Source: a beta proteobacterium CB (GTDB lineage: Bacteria > Pseudomonadota > Gammaproteobacteria > Burkholderiales > Burkholderiaceae). From it: a stretch of DNA of 64,000 nt. The stretch spans positions 620,001 through 684,000 of the forward strand of contig CP004348.1 in the NCBI GenBank assembly GCA_000342265.1. The letters run 5' to 3'. A model generated the notes under the pieces. It saw only the letters and a program-made list of their open reading frames with translations, was not told the origin of the DNA and ran no database searches. Positions 8,110-16,903 of the stretch are shown here, piece by piece. Position numbers and translations under genes: made by a program. Position 1 is the first letter of the stretch; each line of letters starts with the position of its first letter.

Positions 8110-11100
8110 AAAATTTCCTACAAAAGATCTGGTCTGTTCTGCAATATTGCGGTCGTACGCTCAAGTTAGGTGCAGTTACCTTGTTTGTCGTTGTCAAGAA
8201 AGATTTATTTCATCTGGTTGGTCATGTCGGTAGTAAGAGTAAGAAAGTTAGCAAAAGTAAAGCGTTTGATAAACAGCACGCGCAACACCTGATTTCTGCA
8301 AATCTATCAAAGACTAAACCGGGCCATTGGTTTCCTCACTTGCAGACGCATTGGTATGCTGCTATCAAAACAATTCGCAGTGAGTGGCAAGAATTTAGAG
8401 TTGAAATAGCAATTTTGCTCGAGCGAATTCGCCAGATTCGCAATCAAACACCAGAGCAAAAATTAGTAGGGATGTTGTCTGCTTTTGATACTGAAAGAAA
8501 AACGATTTTGGCAGCCAGTATTGTCATCAATATATTGGCATTGGCATTCCCATTGTTGATGCTGCAGCTATATGATCGCATTCTGCCGCAACAATCTTTA
8601 GATACCTTGGGCTTATTTGCCATTACTGTGGGTATTGCTGTTGCACTCGAGTCCGTTACACGAGTGGCGAGATCCTACACCACTGCTTGGATCTCAGCTC
8701 GTTTTGAACATAAGGCCATGATGGCAGTGGCTGAGAGAGCTTTGGTAGAACCTCTCCATTCTTTTGAGCGTCAAGGTACTGGCGCTGTTATGGAAAACTT
8801 TAAATCAATTTCAAGCTTGAAATATCACTATTCTGGACAGACATTTCAGCAGTTGATGGATTTGCCATTCACGTTGTTATATGTATTGATCATTTTTATT
8901 CTCAATATTTGGATTGGTTTAGTTGTTACTTTTGGCTATGCAATCTTTGTCTATATCACCTGGAAGATGGGGCGTAATGACCCTGAGTTAATTAAAGAGC
9001 AGAAGGCTGCTGACTTACGCCGTAGTAATTTTCTAAATGAAACGCTCGGCAATATCCATACGATGAAATCCATGTCGATGGAAGCCTTGATGTTGCGTCG
9101 TTATGAGCGTCTTCAAGAATCGGGTGCGCGCATCATGGCGCGTATGACCTATGCTGGAGACATGTCCTCTGGAGTAGGCAATATCTTTTCACCCTTAATG
9201 ACAACGATCATTGTTGCGTTGGGAGCCTATCTCGTTATCACCCATCACCTCACTAACGGTGAATTGGCAGCATGTATTTTGTTGGGTATGCGATCGCTTG
9301 CACCGTTGCAGCGTTTAGGCGGTATGTGGACCAAATTTCAACAGGACGAAGTGCTACGTGATGGCTTGGCTAAGACTTTGTCATTGTCTGGTTTTCCTAA
9401 GAATACGACTTATAGTGCTGAAGAGGATGACAAACCTTTTGATGAAGATAAGAAGCCTTCATCTATCGAGTTGCGTGATGTCAGCTATCAATTCCCAGGG
9501 ACTCAAAATCGGATTTTTGAACATCTCAATCTATCGATAGCTGCTGGAGAGTGCGTCGCTATTACTGGCGATACTGGAGCAGGGCGAAGCACTTTGCTCC
9601 ATCTTATCTCAGGTGTTATTACGCCGACTGAAGGTAGCGTATTAGTAAACGGAAAAAATATCTCGGAAATTGATCTTCGTAAAATTTCTGAGGAAATTGC
9701 TTATCTGCCTCAAACCACGCAAATGTTTGAAGGTTCCTTACTTGATAATGCGAGTGTGTTTGATGCCAAGCGGGTCGACCGTGCCTTAGCTACAGCAAAA
9801 TCTCTGGGCTTGGGTGACTTTGTATCTAAAATGCCACGGGGTTGGGATTCGCCGGTGGGGGACATGGCAACCGATTCATTGCCGCCAGGATATCGTCAGC
9901 GTATTGCCATTGTGCGCGCACTTTCAAATCAACCCAGTATTGTTCTGATTGATGATCCAACTTCGACGATTGATTCAGAAGGTGACACAGTTTTCTTGCG
10001 CTTCTTGGAGTCGGTTAAAGGGAAAGTCACTTTAGTCATCGTGTCCCAAAGGCCTTCGTACTTGCGACTCGCTAATAAAACCTGGTTCTTAAGTGGCGGA
10101 ACTCTGACTTACATTGAGCCAGGTCAGGTGACCAGCTTAAGTGGAGCGCCACTGAACAAACCTCAGTCGACTGGTGCTGATGTTGCCTTAGTGGGCTCTG
10201 ATGCTGACAGAGGCTCTAGTTATCAAGCCTTGTCGAGCGCAGAGTTTTTTGAATCACCTTTAAAGCGCGGGCATATTGATTCACAACGATGGGAGCGTAC
10301 GAACGAGACCGTGAATAGCAATTTCAAAAATGAAACTGATTTATCGTCATGTTTGACATTATTGTTAAAGCTCATGAATTCTCGGGGTACTGCTCGCGAA
10401 GTTGCAGAATCTTTACCTTACTTTACTGAAAGTCTTGATTTACCAGGCTTTCATAATGCCATGGCCCAATTAGGCTATAAGGTCGTTAAAGTACATTGCG
10501 CCTTAGGTGATTTGGATGCGCGTTCATTGCCTTGTTTATTTTTGCCTGACGATGGCTTTGGCTTTATTGCCATGGGCCGGGTTGGCAATCACATGCGTAA
10601 AGGTATCAGTGAGTCTGCCGAGGTGGATCTAGAGCCCAATTTAAATATGATGGGCGAAGCATTCTTTTACGAGTTAGCTGATACCAAGACGCTTGAGAAC
10701 CGCTCTTGGGTATTTAGGGTGATGTTGCGCTTCTCACCGCTGATTGGTCAGGCGACTATTTCTGCCTTGGTTACTGGTCTGGTGATTATGGCTGGACCTC
10801 TATTTTTGATGGTGGTTTACAGCACCATTATTCCTTCTGGAGCAGAAGATAGCCTCTTGTATTTAGGAATTGGCTCAGTACTTGCGTTGGTTGTAGCGTT
10901 CTTTTTTATGCGTCAGCGTGCCCGTATTCTGTCTTACATTGCAGGACGAATTGAATACCTTTTCGGCGCAACGATTTTGCAGCAGGTATTCAAAATGTCT
11001 CCGGCCTATACCGAGCGTGCTTCTGTTGGATCACAAACTTCACGCTTACAAAGCTTTGAGGCTATTCGAGATTTATTTGTAGGTCCACTAGCCTCTACAG

Positions 11101-12383
11101 TGTTGGAATCTCCCGCCACCATCATTCTGTTAATCGCCTTATCCATTATTAATCCGATTGCACTTTTAATATTCATCATCATGGCAACGGTATATGGAGT
11201 CTTGTATTGGATTTTCTCTGTGCCAACCCGTGATCGCGTTGCCGCAGTCAGCAAAGAATCTACCAAGCGTAACGAATTCTTGGTAGAAATGATTACGAAG
11301 ATGCGTGTTGTACGAGAGTGTGGCGCTCAAACTCTTTGGCTAGAGCGTTTTAGAGAGATTTCTGCGAACGCTACTATGGCAGCATTTAGAGCTGAGCAGA
11401 TGTCGTCATTATTGATGGGTGTCTCCTACTTTGTGATGATGCTTTCAGCTCTCCTCATTGTTGCTGCGACTGTTCCTGCGGTCTTTACTTTAACCGTCTC
11501 TTCTGGCGCCTTAATTGCATCCATGATGTTGATGTGGCGGGTATTGACGCCAATCCAAACAGTCTTTACGAATATGACCCGTATTGAGCGAGTGAGCAAT
11601 GCTACTCGTCAAATTGATGGGCTCATGAAGATCCAAGGCGAAGGTAATGGCTCTGCCAGTTCGCTGGTTGCTCGAGGTTTGGAAGGCTCTGTTGAATTTG
11701 CACGCGTTTCATTTCGTTACTCCTTAAACGTTGATCCCGCCTTGATTGGCGTTGAATTTAAAGTTTCTCCTGGCGAGATGGTTGCTATCAGCGGTCCGAA
11801 TGGCGGCGGTAAATCCACCTTACTTAAGCTCATCTTGGGAATGTACCAACCGCAAGCCGGAGCGATATTGATCGATAACGTTGATATTCGTCAGCTAGAT
11901 CCGATTGAGTTGCGCCGCATGGTGGGATATGCCCCGCAAGATATCCAGTTATTTAGAGCCACGATTGTCCAGAATCTGCGCTTAGCACGTCCTGATGCGA
12001 GTGATGATGAGGTCTATCAAGCGCTGGATATGGCGGGAGCACTGGAGCAGGTATTGGCACTTCCAAGAGGCTTGGAATACCGTGTGGGCGATAACACTAA
12101 TGATTTGCCAACCAACCTAAAGCAAAAGCTTTCTTTGGCGCGCGCTTATTTGACTCGTGCACCGATCATGCTGTTTGACGAGCCTGGTGCAGGTTTAGAC
12201 GAATTGGGTGATCGTAAATTTATGGAAACTTTACGCGAGATGAAAGGTAAGACTACTGTGATCTTTATTAGTCATCGCCCGAGTCACATTCGTTTGGCAG
12301 ACACCTTATTAGTTTTAGACAAAGGCTATTTACGTGCTGCTGGGCCTCCCAATGAATTATTGAAGCAACCTGCAGCAGCTTAG
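8106..12383 (+). CDS. Tandem-fused type I secretion ABC exporter (two TMD-NBD modules in one chain)
   Basis: Inner-membrane exporter of 1425 aa, about twice the usual length for a T1SS ABC protein. Order: a basic N-terminal region with a hydrophobic segment (1-110), TMD1 (about 130-430), NBD1 (about 450-680), a degenerate C39-like domain (about 740-850) lacking a convincing catalytic Cys/His pair, TMD2 (about 865-1160) and NBD2 (about 1190-1420). NBD1 is degenerate: Walker A GDTGAGRST (Lys to Arg near 494), Walker B IVLIDDP (Glu to Asp) and switch SQRP in place of SHRP. NBD2 keeps GPNGGGKST, IMLFDEP and SHRP. The signature loops are LPPGYRQR in NBD1 and LPTNLKQK in NBD2. One composite ATP site is therefore close to normal and the other dead, as in asymmetric heterodimeric ABC exporters. 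Its likely cargo is the adhesins encoded downstream. Confidence 0.93.
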   Translation: MKNFLQKIWSVLQYCGRTLKLGAVTLFVVVKKDLFHLVGHVGSKSKKVSKSKAFDKQHAQHLISANLSKTKPGHWFPHLQTHWYAAIKTIRSEWQEFRVEIAILLERIRQIRNQTPEQKLVGMLSAFDTERKTILAASIVINILALAFPLLMLQLYDRILPQQSLDTLGLFAITVGIAVALESVTRVARSYTTAWISARFEHKAMMAVAERALVEPLHSFERQGTGAVMENFKSISSLKYHYSGQTFQQLMDLPFTLLYVLIIFILNIWIGLVVTFGYAIFVYITWKMGRNDPELIKEQKAADLRRSNFLNETLGNIHTMKSMSMEALMLRRYERLQESGARIMARMTYAGDMSSGVGNIFSPLMTTIIVALGAYLVITHHLTNGELAACILLGMRSLAPLQRLGGMWTKFQQDEVLRDGLAKTLSLSGFPKNTTYSAEEDDKPFDEDKKPSSIELRDVSYQFPGTQNRIFEHLNLSIAAGECVAITGDTGAGRSTLLHLISGVITPTEGSVLVNGKNISEIDLRKISEEIAYLPQTTQMFEGSLLDNASVFDAKRVDRALATAKSLGLGDFVSKMPRGWDSPVGDMATDSLPPGYRQRIAIVRALSNQPSIVLIDDPTSTIDSEGDTVFLRFLESVKGKVTLVIVSQRPSYLRLANKTWFLSGGTLTYIEPGQVTSLSGAPLNKPQSTGADVALVGSDADRGSSYQALSSAEFFESPLKRGHIDSQRWERTNETVNSNFKNETDLSSCLTLLLKLMNSRGTAREVAESLPYFTESLDLPGFHNAMAQLGYKVVKVHCALGDLDARSLPCLFLPDDGFGFIAMGRVGNHMRKGISESAEVDLEPNLNMMGEAFFYELADTKTLENRSWVFRVMLRFSPLIGQATISALVTGLVIMAGPLFLMVVYSTIIPSGAEDSLLYLGIGSVLALVVAFFFMRQRARILSYIAGRIEYLFGATILQQVFKMSPAYTERASVGSQTSRLQSFEAIRDLFVGPLASTVLESPATIILLIALSIINPIALLIFIIMATVYGVLYWIFSVPTRDRVAAVSKESTKRNEFLVEMITKMRVVRECGAQTLWLERFREISANATMAAFRAEQMSSLLMGVSYFVMMLSALLIVAATVPAVFTLTVSSGALIASMMLMWRVLTPIQTVFTNMTRIERVSNATRQIDGLMKIQGEGNGSASSLVARGLEGSVEFARVSFRYSLNVDPALIGVEFKVSPGEMVAISGPNGGGKSTLLKLILGMYQPQAGAILIDNVDIRQLDPIELRRMVGYAPQDIQLFRATIVQNLRLARPDASDDEVYQALDMAGALEQVLALPRGLEYRVGDNTNDLPTNLKQKLSLARAYLTRAPIMLFDEPGAGLDELGDRKFMETLREMKGKTTVIFISHRPSHIRLADTLLVLDKGYLRAAGPPNELLKQPAAA

Positions 12384-12407
12384 TTAAGAAATGCGCCAGT
12401 AAATTAT

Positions 12408-12463
12408 TAAAGCAAACTGAGTAAAGCAAACTTATTTAAGCAAACTTAGTAAAACAAAGATAG
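12408..12463. repeat. Four 14-bp tandem repeats between the ABC and HlyD genes
   Basis: Four consecutive 14-mers: TAAAGCAAACTGAG, TAAAGCAAACTTAT, TTAAGCAAACTTAG and TAAAACAAAGATAG. They fill most of the 103-bp gap between the exporter stop and the HlyD start. No hairpin is seen. They could be a regulator array, an mRNA-level element or slippage debris. Confidence 0.75.
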
Positions 12464-12486
12464 CAAAACCGTTAGAGAGTTAAATT

Positions 12487-13689
12487 ATGAATACGCCGAT
12501 TGATCAAGAACCAGAAAAAGGCAACCGACTAGTACTGGGTAGTCGCAATGACAATTACATTGCGAAAGCTATTCTTTTGGAGGAGGCCGCACCACCAGTC
12601 TACTGGCAAACCACGGTCAAATTGATTGCTTACTCCTTGGGCGCATTCTTTATCTGGGCTTTGTTTGCAAATTTAGATGTGGTGGCAACAGCACCTGGCC
12701 AGGTAATGCCTATTCAGTCGGTGAAGATCATTCAGCATGTAGATGGTGGAAGAATAGCTGAGATCAATGTATCTGATGGACAAGATGTTAAAGAGGGGCA
12801 GGTATTGATGCGTCTCAATGACACGGAAGCCAGTGCTGAGTACCTCACCCTAACAGCAAAGTATTGGAGTCTTTACACGCGCGTAGAGCGCCTGCGTGCT
12901 TTGCTAGGTGATCGTAAGGCCGATTTTTCTGCTGTGCCTGAGCAGTACAAGCAGTTAGTGGCTGAGCAGGAATTTACTTTAAAGACCTCAAAAGATCAGG
13001 TTAACCAACTCGAATCTGAAATTAAGATCTTGAGTGAAGTGAGTTCGATTCGGGGTGATTTGGCAAAAGAAAAATTAGCAACTCGTGTGCAAGCTTTGGA
13101 TGCCCAAAGAAACTTAAGTCAAGCCCAGGCTGAATTATTGCGCTATCGCAAAGCCAGCATGGATGATCTCAATACGACAACGGGTGAGCTTTCTCAGGTT
13201 GAAGAGCAAATGACGAAGTTGAAAGACCGTTTAGAGCGGGTTGATGTCGTCTCTCCAGTGGATGGTGTAGTGCAAGATTTGAAGTTCCGCACCCTTGGTG
13301 GCGTTATTCCACCTGGTGCTACCTTGATGAATATAGTACCGGTTGATGGCAAGATGCATGCTGAGGTTCGCGTGCAGCCTACTGATATTGGTTTTGTAAA
13401 GAAGGGTGAAGAGGCACGACTCAAGCTAGGCACATATGACTTTATGCGTTATGGCACGATTACCGGTAAGGTCATTATGGTCTCTTCATTTAGCTCATTA
13501 GATGAAAAATCAAACCCGTATTTCAAGGTAGTGGTGAGCATTCCACAAAACTTTGTGGGTGATAAAGAGAAAACCATTGAACCGGGTATGACAGTTCAGG
13601 CAGACATCATTACCGATCGTCAGTCCGTTCTGAAGTACTTATTCCGTCCAATCTATGTGGCTTTCTCGCAGGGTATGCGCGAGCGCTAA
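12487..13689 (+). CDS. HlyD-family type I secretion periplasmic adaptor
   Basis: Membrane fusion protein linking the ABC exporter to the TolC-like channel; 400 aa, the family's usual length. A short cytosolic N-terminus is followed by one membrane helix (about 38-58, LIAYSLGAFFIWALFANLDV). A lipoyl/barrel-sandwich half (GQVMPIQSVKIIQHVDGGRI) is followed by a coiled-coil hairpin (about 130-240, with SSIRGDLAKEKLATRVQALD) and then the second lipoyl half and beta-barrel (SPVDGVVQDLKFRTLGGVIPPG). It is third in the secretion operon and precedes the LuxR-type regulator by 39 bp. Confidence 0.94.
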   Translation: MNTPIDQEPEKGNRLVLGSRNDNYIAKAILLEEAAPPVYWQTTVKLIAYSLGAFFIWALFANLDVVATAPGQVMPIQSVKIIQHVDGGRIAEINVSDGQDVKEGQVLMRLNDTEASAEYLTLTAKYWSLYTRVERLRALLGDRKADFSAVPEQYKQLVAEQEFTLKTSKDQVNQLESEIKILSEVSSIRGDLAKEKLATRVQALDAQRNLSQAQAELLRYRKASMDDLNTTTGELSQVEEQMTKLKDRLERVDVVSPVDGVVQDLKFRTLGGVIPPGATLMNIVPVDGKMHAEVRVQPTDIGFVKKGEEARLKLGTYDFMRYGTITGKVIMVSSFSSLDEKSNPYFKVVVSIPQNFVGDKEKTIEPGMTVQADIITDRQSVLKYLFRPIYVAFSQGMRER

Positions 13690-13728
13690 TCGCCCGCTAT
13701 TCCAATATGGCAGAGGCATATAGAGATT

Positions 13729-15483
13729 ATGACCACTATGAATTCATCGACACCAAATAAGAAGGTAAAGATGCCCAGCACTTTAATCGGTGCTACGACG
13801 TCCGCTTCTCGTAAGTCGGTGGTTAATCATGTGTCGCTCTCAGAGCGTCAACAAGAGATAGTCACCTTGCTCGCAGAAGGAAAGAGTAATAAAGAAATCG
13901 CGGATTATCTTAAGATTGGCTACGGTACTGTTAAGCAACACTTATTTGTGCTGTTTCGCAAGTTGGGCGTGAGCAATCGTACCAAGGCAGTTATCACAGC
14001 AAATCAGTTGATGAAAGAATATCCCAGTGACTTTGGTGTGAGTGCTAAATCATCACCAAAAGGCAAGCTTGCTCTTGCTCGCTCAGGAGCTCATTCTTGG
14101 CGCTTAGTATCGGCTGTTGTCATTTCTATTCCAGATACCGCCTTAGCAAGCCCAGAGGAGTTAGATTGGCGTAATCAGTACTTATCCGATTTGCGTGATG
14201 TTCTACAAAATTATGTAGATGCGCTCGACGGCCAGTTTTTGCTATTGCCTTATGGTGGCATGTTGGCTTGGTTTGGCTATCCGCATACACACTTGGATGA
14301 TGCCGATCGAGCAGTGCAGTTGGCGCAGTTTGGCCAGCAGTACTCGAATCATTATTTGGAAAGTGATGCTGCGCTTCATCCTGACAAGCGATCCTTGCAC
14401 GCCATTGGCATCGGTATTGCATCTAAGCCAGAGATGAGCTCGGATAAGACGAATGAGTTATTTGCTTCGGATGCATTCCGTGTGGCTGCCATATTGGCAC
14501 GCAATGCTCGACCCCTGAAACATCCATTAGCAGATTTGCTGACTAAAAAATTAGCTCCTTATGGCGTGCCTTGGTTGACTGTGAAAGCGAAAGCTCCCGA
14601 GTTAGTTCAGGTCGGAGAAATCGTTGCTGTTGGTGAAAGTGGTAATGATCCAGTGGATGTGAGATCCTTATGGGGGGGCTTGCCATTCTTGGATAATGTC
14701 ATGGACTCAGTAAAGTCTGGTGTGGCGCAATGGGTGGCAGTGGAGTCTTGGCCACCAGCGTTGGCCACTTCACTCATTGATGCGATTGGTAATGTGGCTC
14801 AACTCAATGGCTATCAAGCAATTCATATTCGTACACCAAGTCAGCAGCGTCGCGATAAATTGCTCCAAAGCTTTGCTACCCAAGCAGAAAATAGTCGCAG
14901 TGATTTTGATTACAGTGCTTTAGATCTCCCAATCAACGCCGGTGGTGGAGAGCGTCTTGGCGCGTTCTTCGCTCAGCAGTCGATGATCAAGCCTTTGGTC
15001 ATTCAGGTGTATGGATTAAAAGCACTAGAAGCCTTTAAGTATGTTTTGGGTGATCGCGGTATTGATCGCATGGCAGCTAGACCAATCCTAGTTATTGTCG
15101 CCAACTTAAAAGAAGCGGGTTCTTCGCAAACTTCAGTGCGATTACTGGGGCCAAGACCGGTGGAGATGCCGTTCTCCCGTATTTATTCAATGAAAGCCCC
15201 TACGCAAGAGTCTTTGCCAGAAAACATCCGTGTCGATATGCAGGCTATCCTAGATGAGCTTTCAGCACATGCACAATCGATTGTCATGACGGCTGCTCAA
15301 GATCCTCAAAAACCCATACAGGAGACGATCTCTAATTTGAATTTGCCGCATCATCAAATGCAAAGTGGTTTGCAAGAGTTGGCAGCGGCTGGATTTATTT
15401 CAGCGAGTCAAGCTGGCGGCTTTGAGTTCCGAGATCAGGCTACTGCAGAAGCGATTCAAAATCTGAGTTTACCCCGCACGTAA
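13729..15483 (+). CDS. LuxR-type HTH regulator fused to a degenerate nucleotide-cyclase-like domain
   Basis: Likely transcription factor for this locus, 584 aa. Residues 36-95 are a GerE/LuxR helix-turn-helix (LSERQQEIVTLLAEGKSNKEIADYL, continuing through GTVKQHL). From about 122 the chain has the fold pattern of the class III cyclase domains found in AfsR/SARP-like regulators: YGGMLAWFGYPHTHLDDADRAVQL aligns with GDGVLAYFGYP-type sequences. Both metal aspartates are lost (Ser near 133; Gly at 176 where GDG is expected), so it should bind a ligand or a partner rather than catalyse. The C-terminal 270 residues are not recognised; no Walker A motif is seen. It lies between the secretion genes and the adhesins, making it the best candidate for binding the palindromes at 16426, 16882 and 21629. 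Confidence 0.82.
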   Translation: MTTMNSSTPNKKVKMPSTLIGATTSASRKSVVNHVSLSERQQEIVTLLAEGKSNKEIADYLKIGYGTVKQHLFVLFRKLGVSNRTKAVITANQLMKEYPSDFGVSAKSSPKGKLALARSGAHSWRLVSAVVISIPDTALASPEELDWRNQYLSDLRDVLQNYVDALDGQFLLLPYGGMLAWFGYPHTHLDDADRAVQLAQFGQQYSNHYLESDAALHPDKRSLHAIGIGIASKPEMSSDKTNELFASDAFRVAAILARNARPLKHPLADLLTKKLAPYGVPWLTVKAKAPELVQVGEIVAVGESGNDPVDVRSLWGGLPFLDNVMDSVKSGVAQWVAVESWPPALATSLIDAIGNVAQLNGYQAIHIRTPSQQRRDKLLQSFATQAENSRSDFDYSALDLPINAGGGERLGAFFAQQSMIKPLVIQVYGLKALEAFKYVLGDRGIDRMAARPILVIVANLKEAGSSQTSVRLLGPRPVEMPFSRIYSMKAPTQESLPENIRVDMQAILDELSAHAQSIVMTAAQDPQKPIQETISNLNLPHHQMQSGLQELAAAGFISASQAGGFEFRDQATAEAIQNLSLPRT

Positions 15484-15504
15484 CGATTGTCGCTTGCATC
15501 AGCC

Positions 15505-16392
15505 ATGCAAAGAATACTAACGATACTGGCGATATTTTCGATCTTGTTGTTGCAGGTTGCCTGTGTCAACACATCAACACCACAAGCAACCCCAAAAGTA
15601 GTGCAAACGCAAACGCAAACGCAAACTCAGACACAAGAACAAACACTAGGCAATAAATCCAATACTGCTCAGACTGAGGTGGTAGACCAAAGCCAAGGCA
15701 AGGTCATGGTAGTTGGTATTAAGGGGGAAATATCCAAAAATGCTTTAGAAAAACTCAAGCAATCACTCGGCCAAGTCACGGGCGATCCGATTCCGGCAGG
15801 CTTAATTGTTTTATTGGATTCTCCAGGCGGGGATGGTGTAGCAGCAATGCAGATGGGGCGCTTACTTCGCAAAGCAAATGCCCATGTTTTTGTTACTGGG
15901 CAATGCGCTAGCGCTTGTATTTTTGTATTAGCAAGTGGTGTGGTGAGAGTGGCACCCTCTTATTCAGTTGGAATTCATCGGGGTAGGGTGACGATGAGTG
16001 ATGCCAATGCCAAGATTATTAAAGAAGTCGATATTAATAATCCTCAAGCTAAGGCTGCCTTGCAGCATTTTGAGAGTCAAGCGCCGCTCTATTTTGCGGA
16101 AATGGGCATGTCGCCAGAACTGTTTCCTTTAATGCAATCTCATCAATTAAAGGGTGTGTATCGATTGAGCAGTGCTGAGATCGCCAAAACTAAGTTATCT
16201 GGATTTGAAACTGCTTACTTACAACAAAGAGCAGCTTTCTATCATAATCAAATTGGTCCTTATCGCATGGATCAGGATGAGTTTAAGAGTCGCACTCAAA
16301 AGGTAGCCTCTAGATGTTCTGGCTTTGAAAAGCAACACACGGAGTTTATCCGGTGCTATAAACAGACTCTGAGAGAGCCTTTTCTCAACTGA
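15505..16392 (+). CDS. ClpP/crotonase-like serine protease-type lipoprotein
   Basis: Exported lipoprotein, 295 aa, with a ClpP-like domain. The ATG at 15505 starts directly at a lipoprotein signal (MQRILTILAIFSILLLQVAC, lipobox LQVAC, Cys20); a TTG at 15487 adds only six residues. A Gln-Thr linker (residues 34-46) encoded by CAAACG hexamer repeats precedes the domain. LDSPGGD (105-110) matches the ClpP oxyanion strand, Ser136 in CASAC sits where the nucleophile is expected, and His158 in GIHRG is a plausible partner. The family is COG3904-like; substrates are unknown. The start is 22 nt after the LuxR stop, so the gene is probably in the same operon. Its place between exporter and adhesin genes suggests a role in handling adhesins (inference). 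Confidence 0.78.
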   Translation: MQRILTILAIFSILLLQVACVNTSTPQATPKVVQTQTQTQTQTQEQTLGNKSNTAQTEVVDQSQGKVMVVGIKGEISKNALEKLKQSLGQVTGDPIPAGLIVLLDSPGGDGVAAMQMGRLLRKANAHVFVTGQCASACIFVLASGVVRVAPSYSVGIHRGRVTMSDANAKIIKEVDINNPQAKAALQHFESQAPLYFAEMGMSPELFPLMQSHQLKGVYRLSSAEIAKTKLSGFETAYLQQRAAFYHNQIGPYRMDQDEFKSRTQKVASRCSGFEKQHTEFIRCYKQTLREPFLN

Positions 16393-16425
16393 TACTCTTC
16401 GTGTTCAGCAGTACCTGTCAATATA

Positions 16426-16435
16426 GTTATATAAC
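16426..16435. promoter_or_regulatory. Palindromic operator A, upstream of the adhesin remnant
   Basis: GTTATATAAC is a perfect 10-bp palindrome, followed by GAATAACGGC. CATATAGGG begins exactly 46 nt after its last base (16481), in a position suited to a -10 region. The same arrangement recurs at operators B and C. The downstream start codon is at 16524. Confidence 0.6.
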
Positions 16436-16523
16436 GAATAACGGCCTTTTATGTGCCTGTAAACATCTTTATAGTCATCGCATATAGGGTAATTTCATCC
16501 TAGATACTCACTGACATTAGGTC

Positions 16524-16781
16524 ATGGCTGATAAAACAAGTAATGCACCCACACCTCAGCAGGTCAATGATGCTCAGTGTCTTGACAGCATGACTTCATT
16601 GCAACAACTCAGTGTAGTGGAGCAAAACTTTCTTATACGAGGTCTTAGCTACCCCAGTTTGGATGCATCACTTCAGAATTTAGAGTCCTCCCTTGCCTTT
16701 TTTAGTTCGGATATTGTTGCTTGGACAATGACGGGTGAAGAGTCTTCGCCAAATGCTCGCTGCATTTCACTCTGGCTGTGA
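16524..16781 (+). pseudogene. N-terminal remnant of an adhesin paralogue
   Basis: 85 codons. The first 28 residues (MADKTSNAPTPQQVNDAQ onward, through the SMTSLQQ stretch) match the N-termini of the two large adhesins downstream (QQVNDAQHLDNMTSLQQ). After that the sequence departs and soon stops. It has its own copy of the operator and promoter region. Most likely this is the stump of a third adhesin gene lost by deletion or recombination. A free-standing short secreted or regulatory peptide cannot be ruled out. It codes no visible secretion signal, repeat or calcium-binding motif. Confidence 0.6.
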
Positions 16782-16881
16782 AATAATTGCACTAATTTCA
16801 TGCTTCCTTGATGCTACACTTAAGGGGGATTTATTTAGTAGTCAATAAAAAATCTAAATTAATCAAGCATTTAAAACTATT

Positions 16882-16903
16882 TATATAACTATAGTTATAT
16901 AAC
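16882..16903. promoter_or_regulatory. Palindromic operator B, upstream of the rearranged adhesin gene
   Basis: TATATAACTATAGTTATATA at 16882-16901 is a perfect 20-bp palindrome. It overlaps the shorter palindrome GTTATATAAC at 16894-16903. CAATATCAGGC follows, as at operator C (TAATATCAGGC). CATAAGGG starts exactly 46 nt after 16903, at 16949. If that element is a -10, the centre of GTTATATAAC falls about 61 bp before the transcription start, a classic class I activator position. Confidence 0.65.

Noticed and set aside
8106..12383. Two separate ABC genes joined by sequencing error
   Set aside because: The frame is continuous for 1425 codons, with a sensible linker and C39-like domain between the modules and no internal start with a ribosome site at the second module that I could see.
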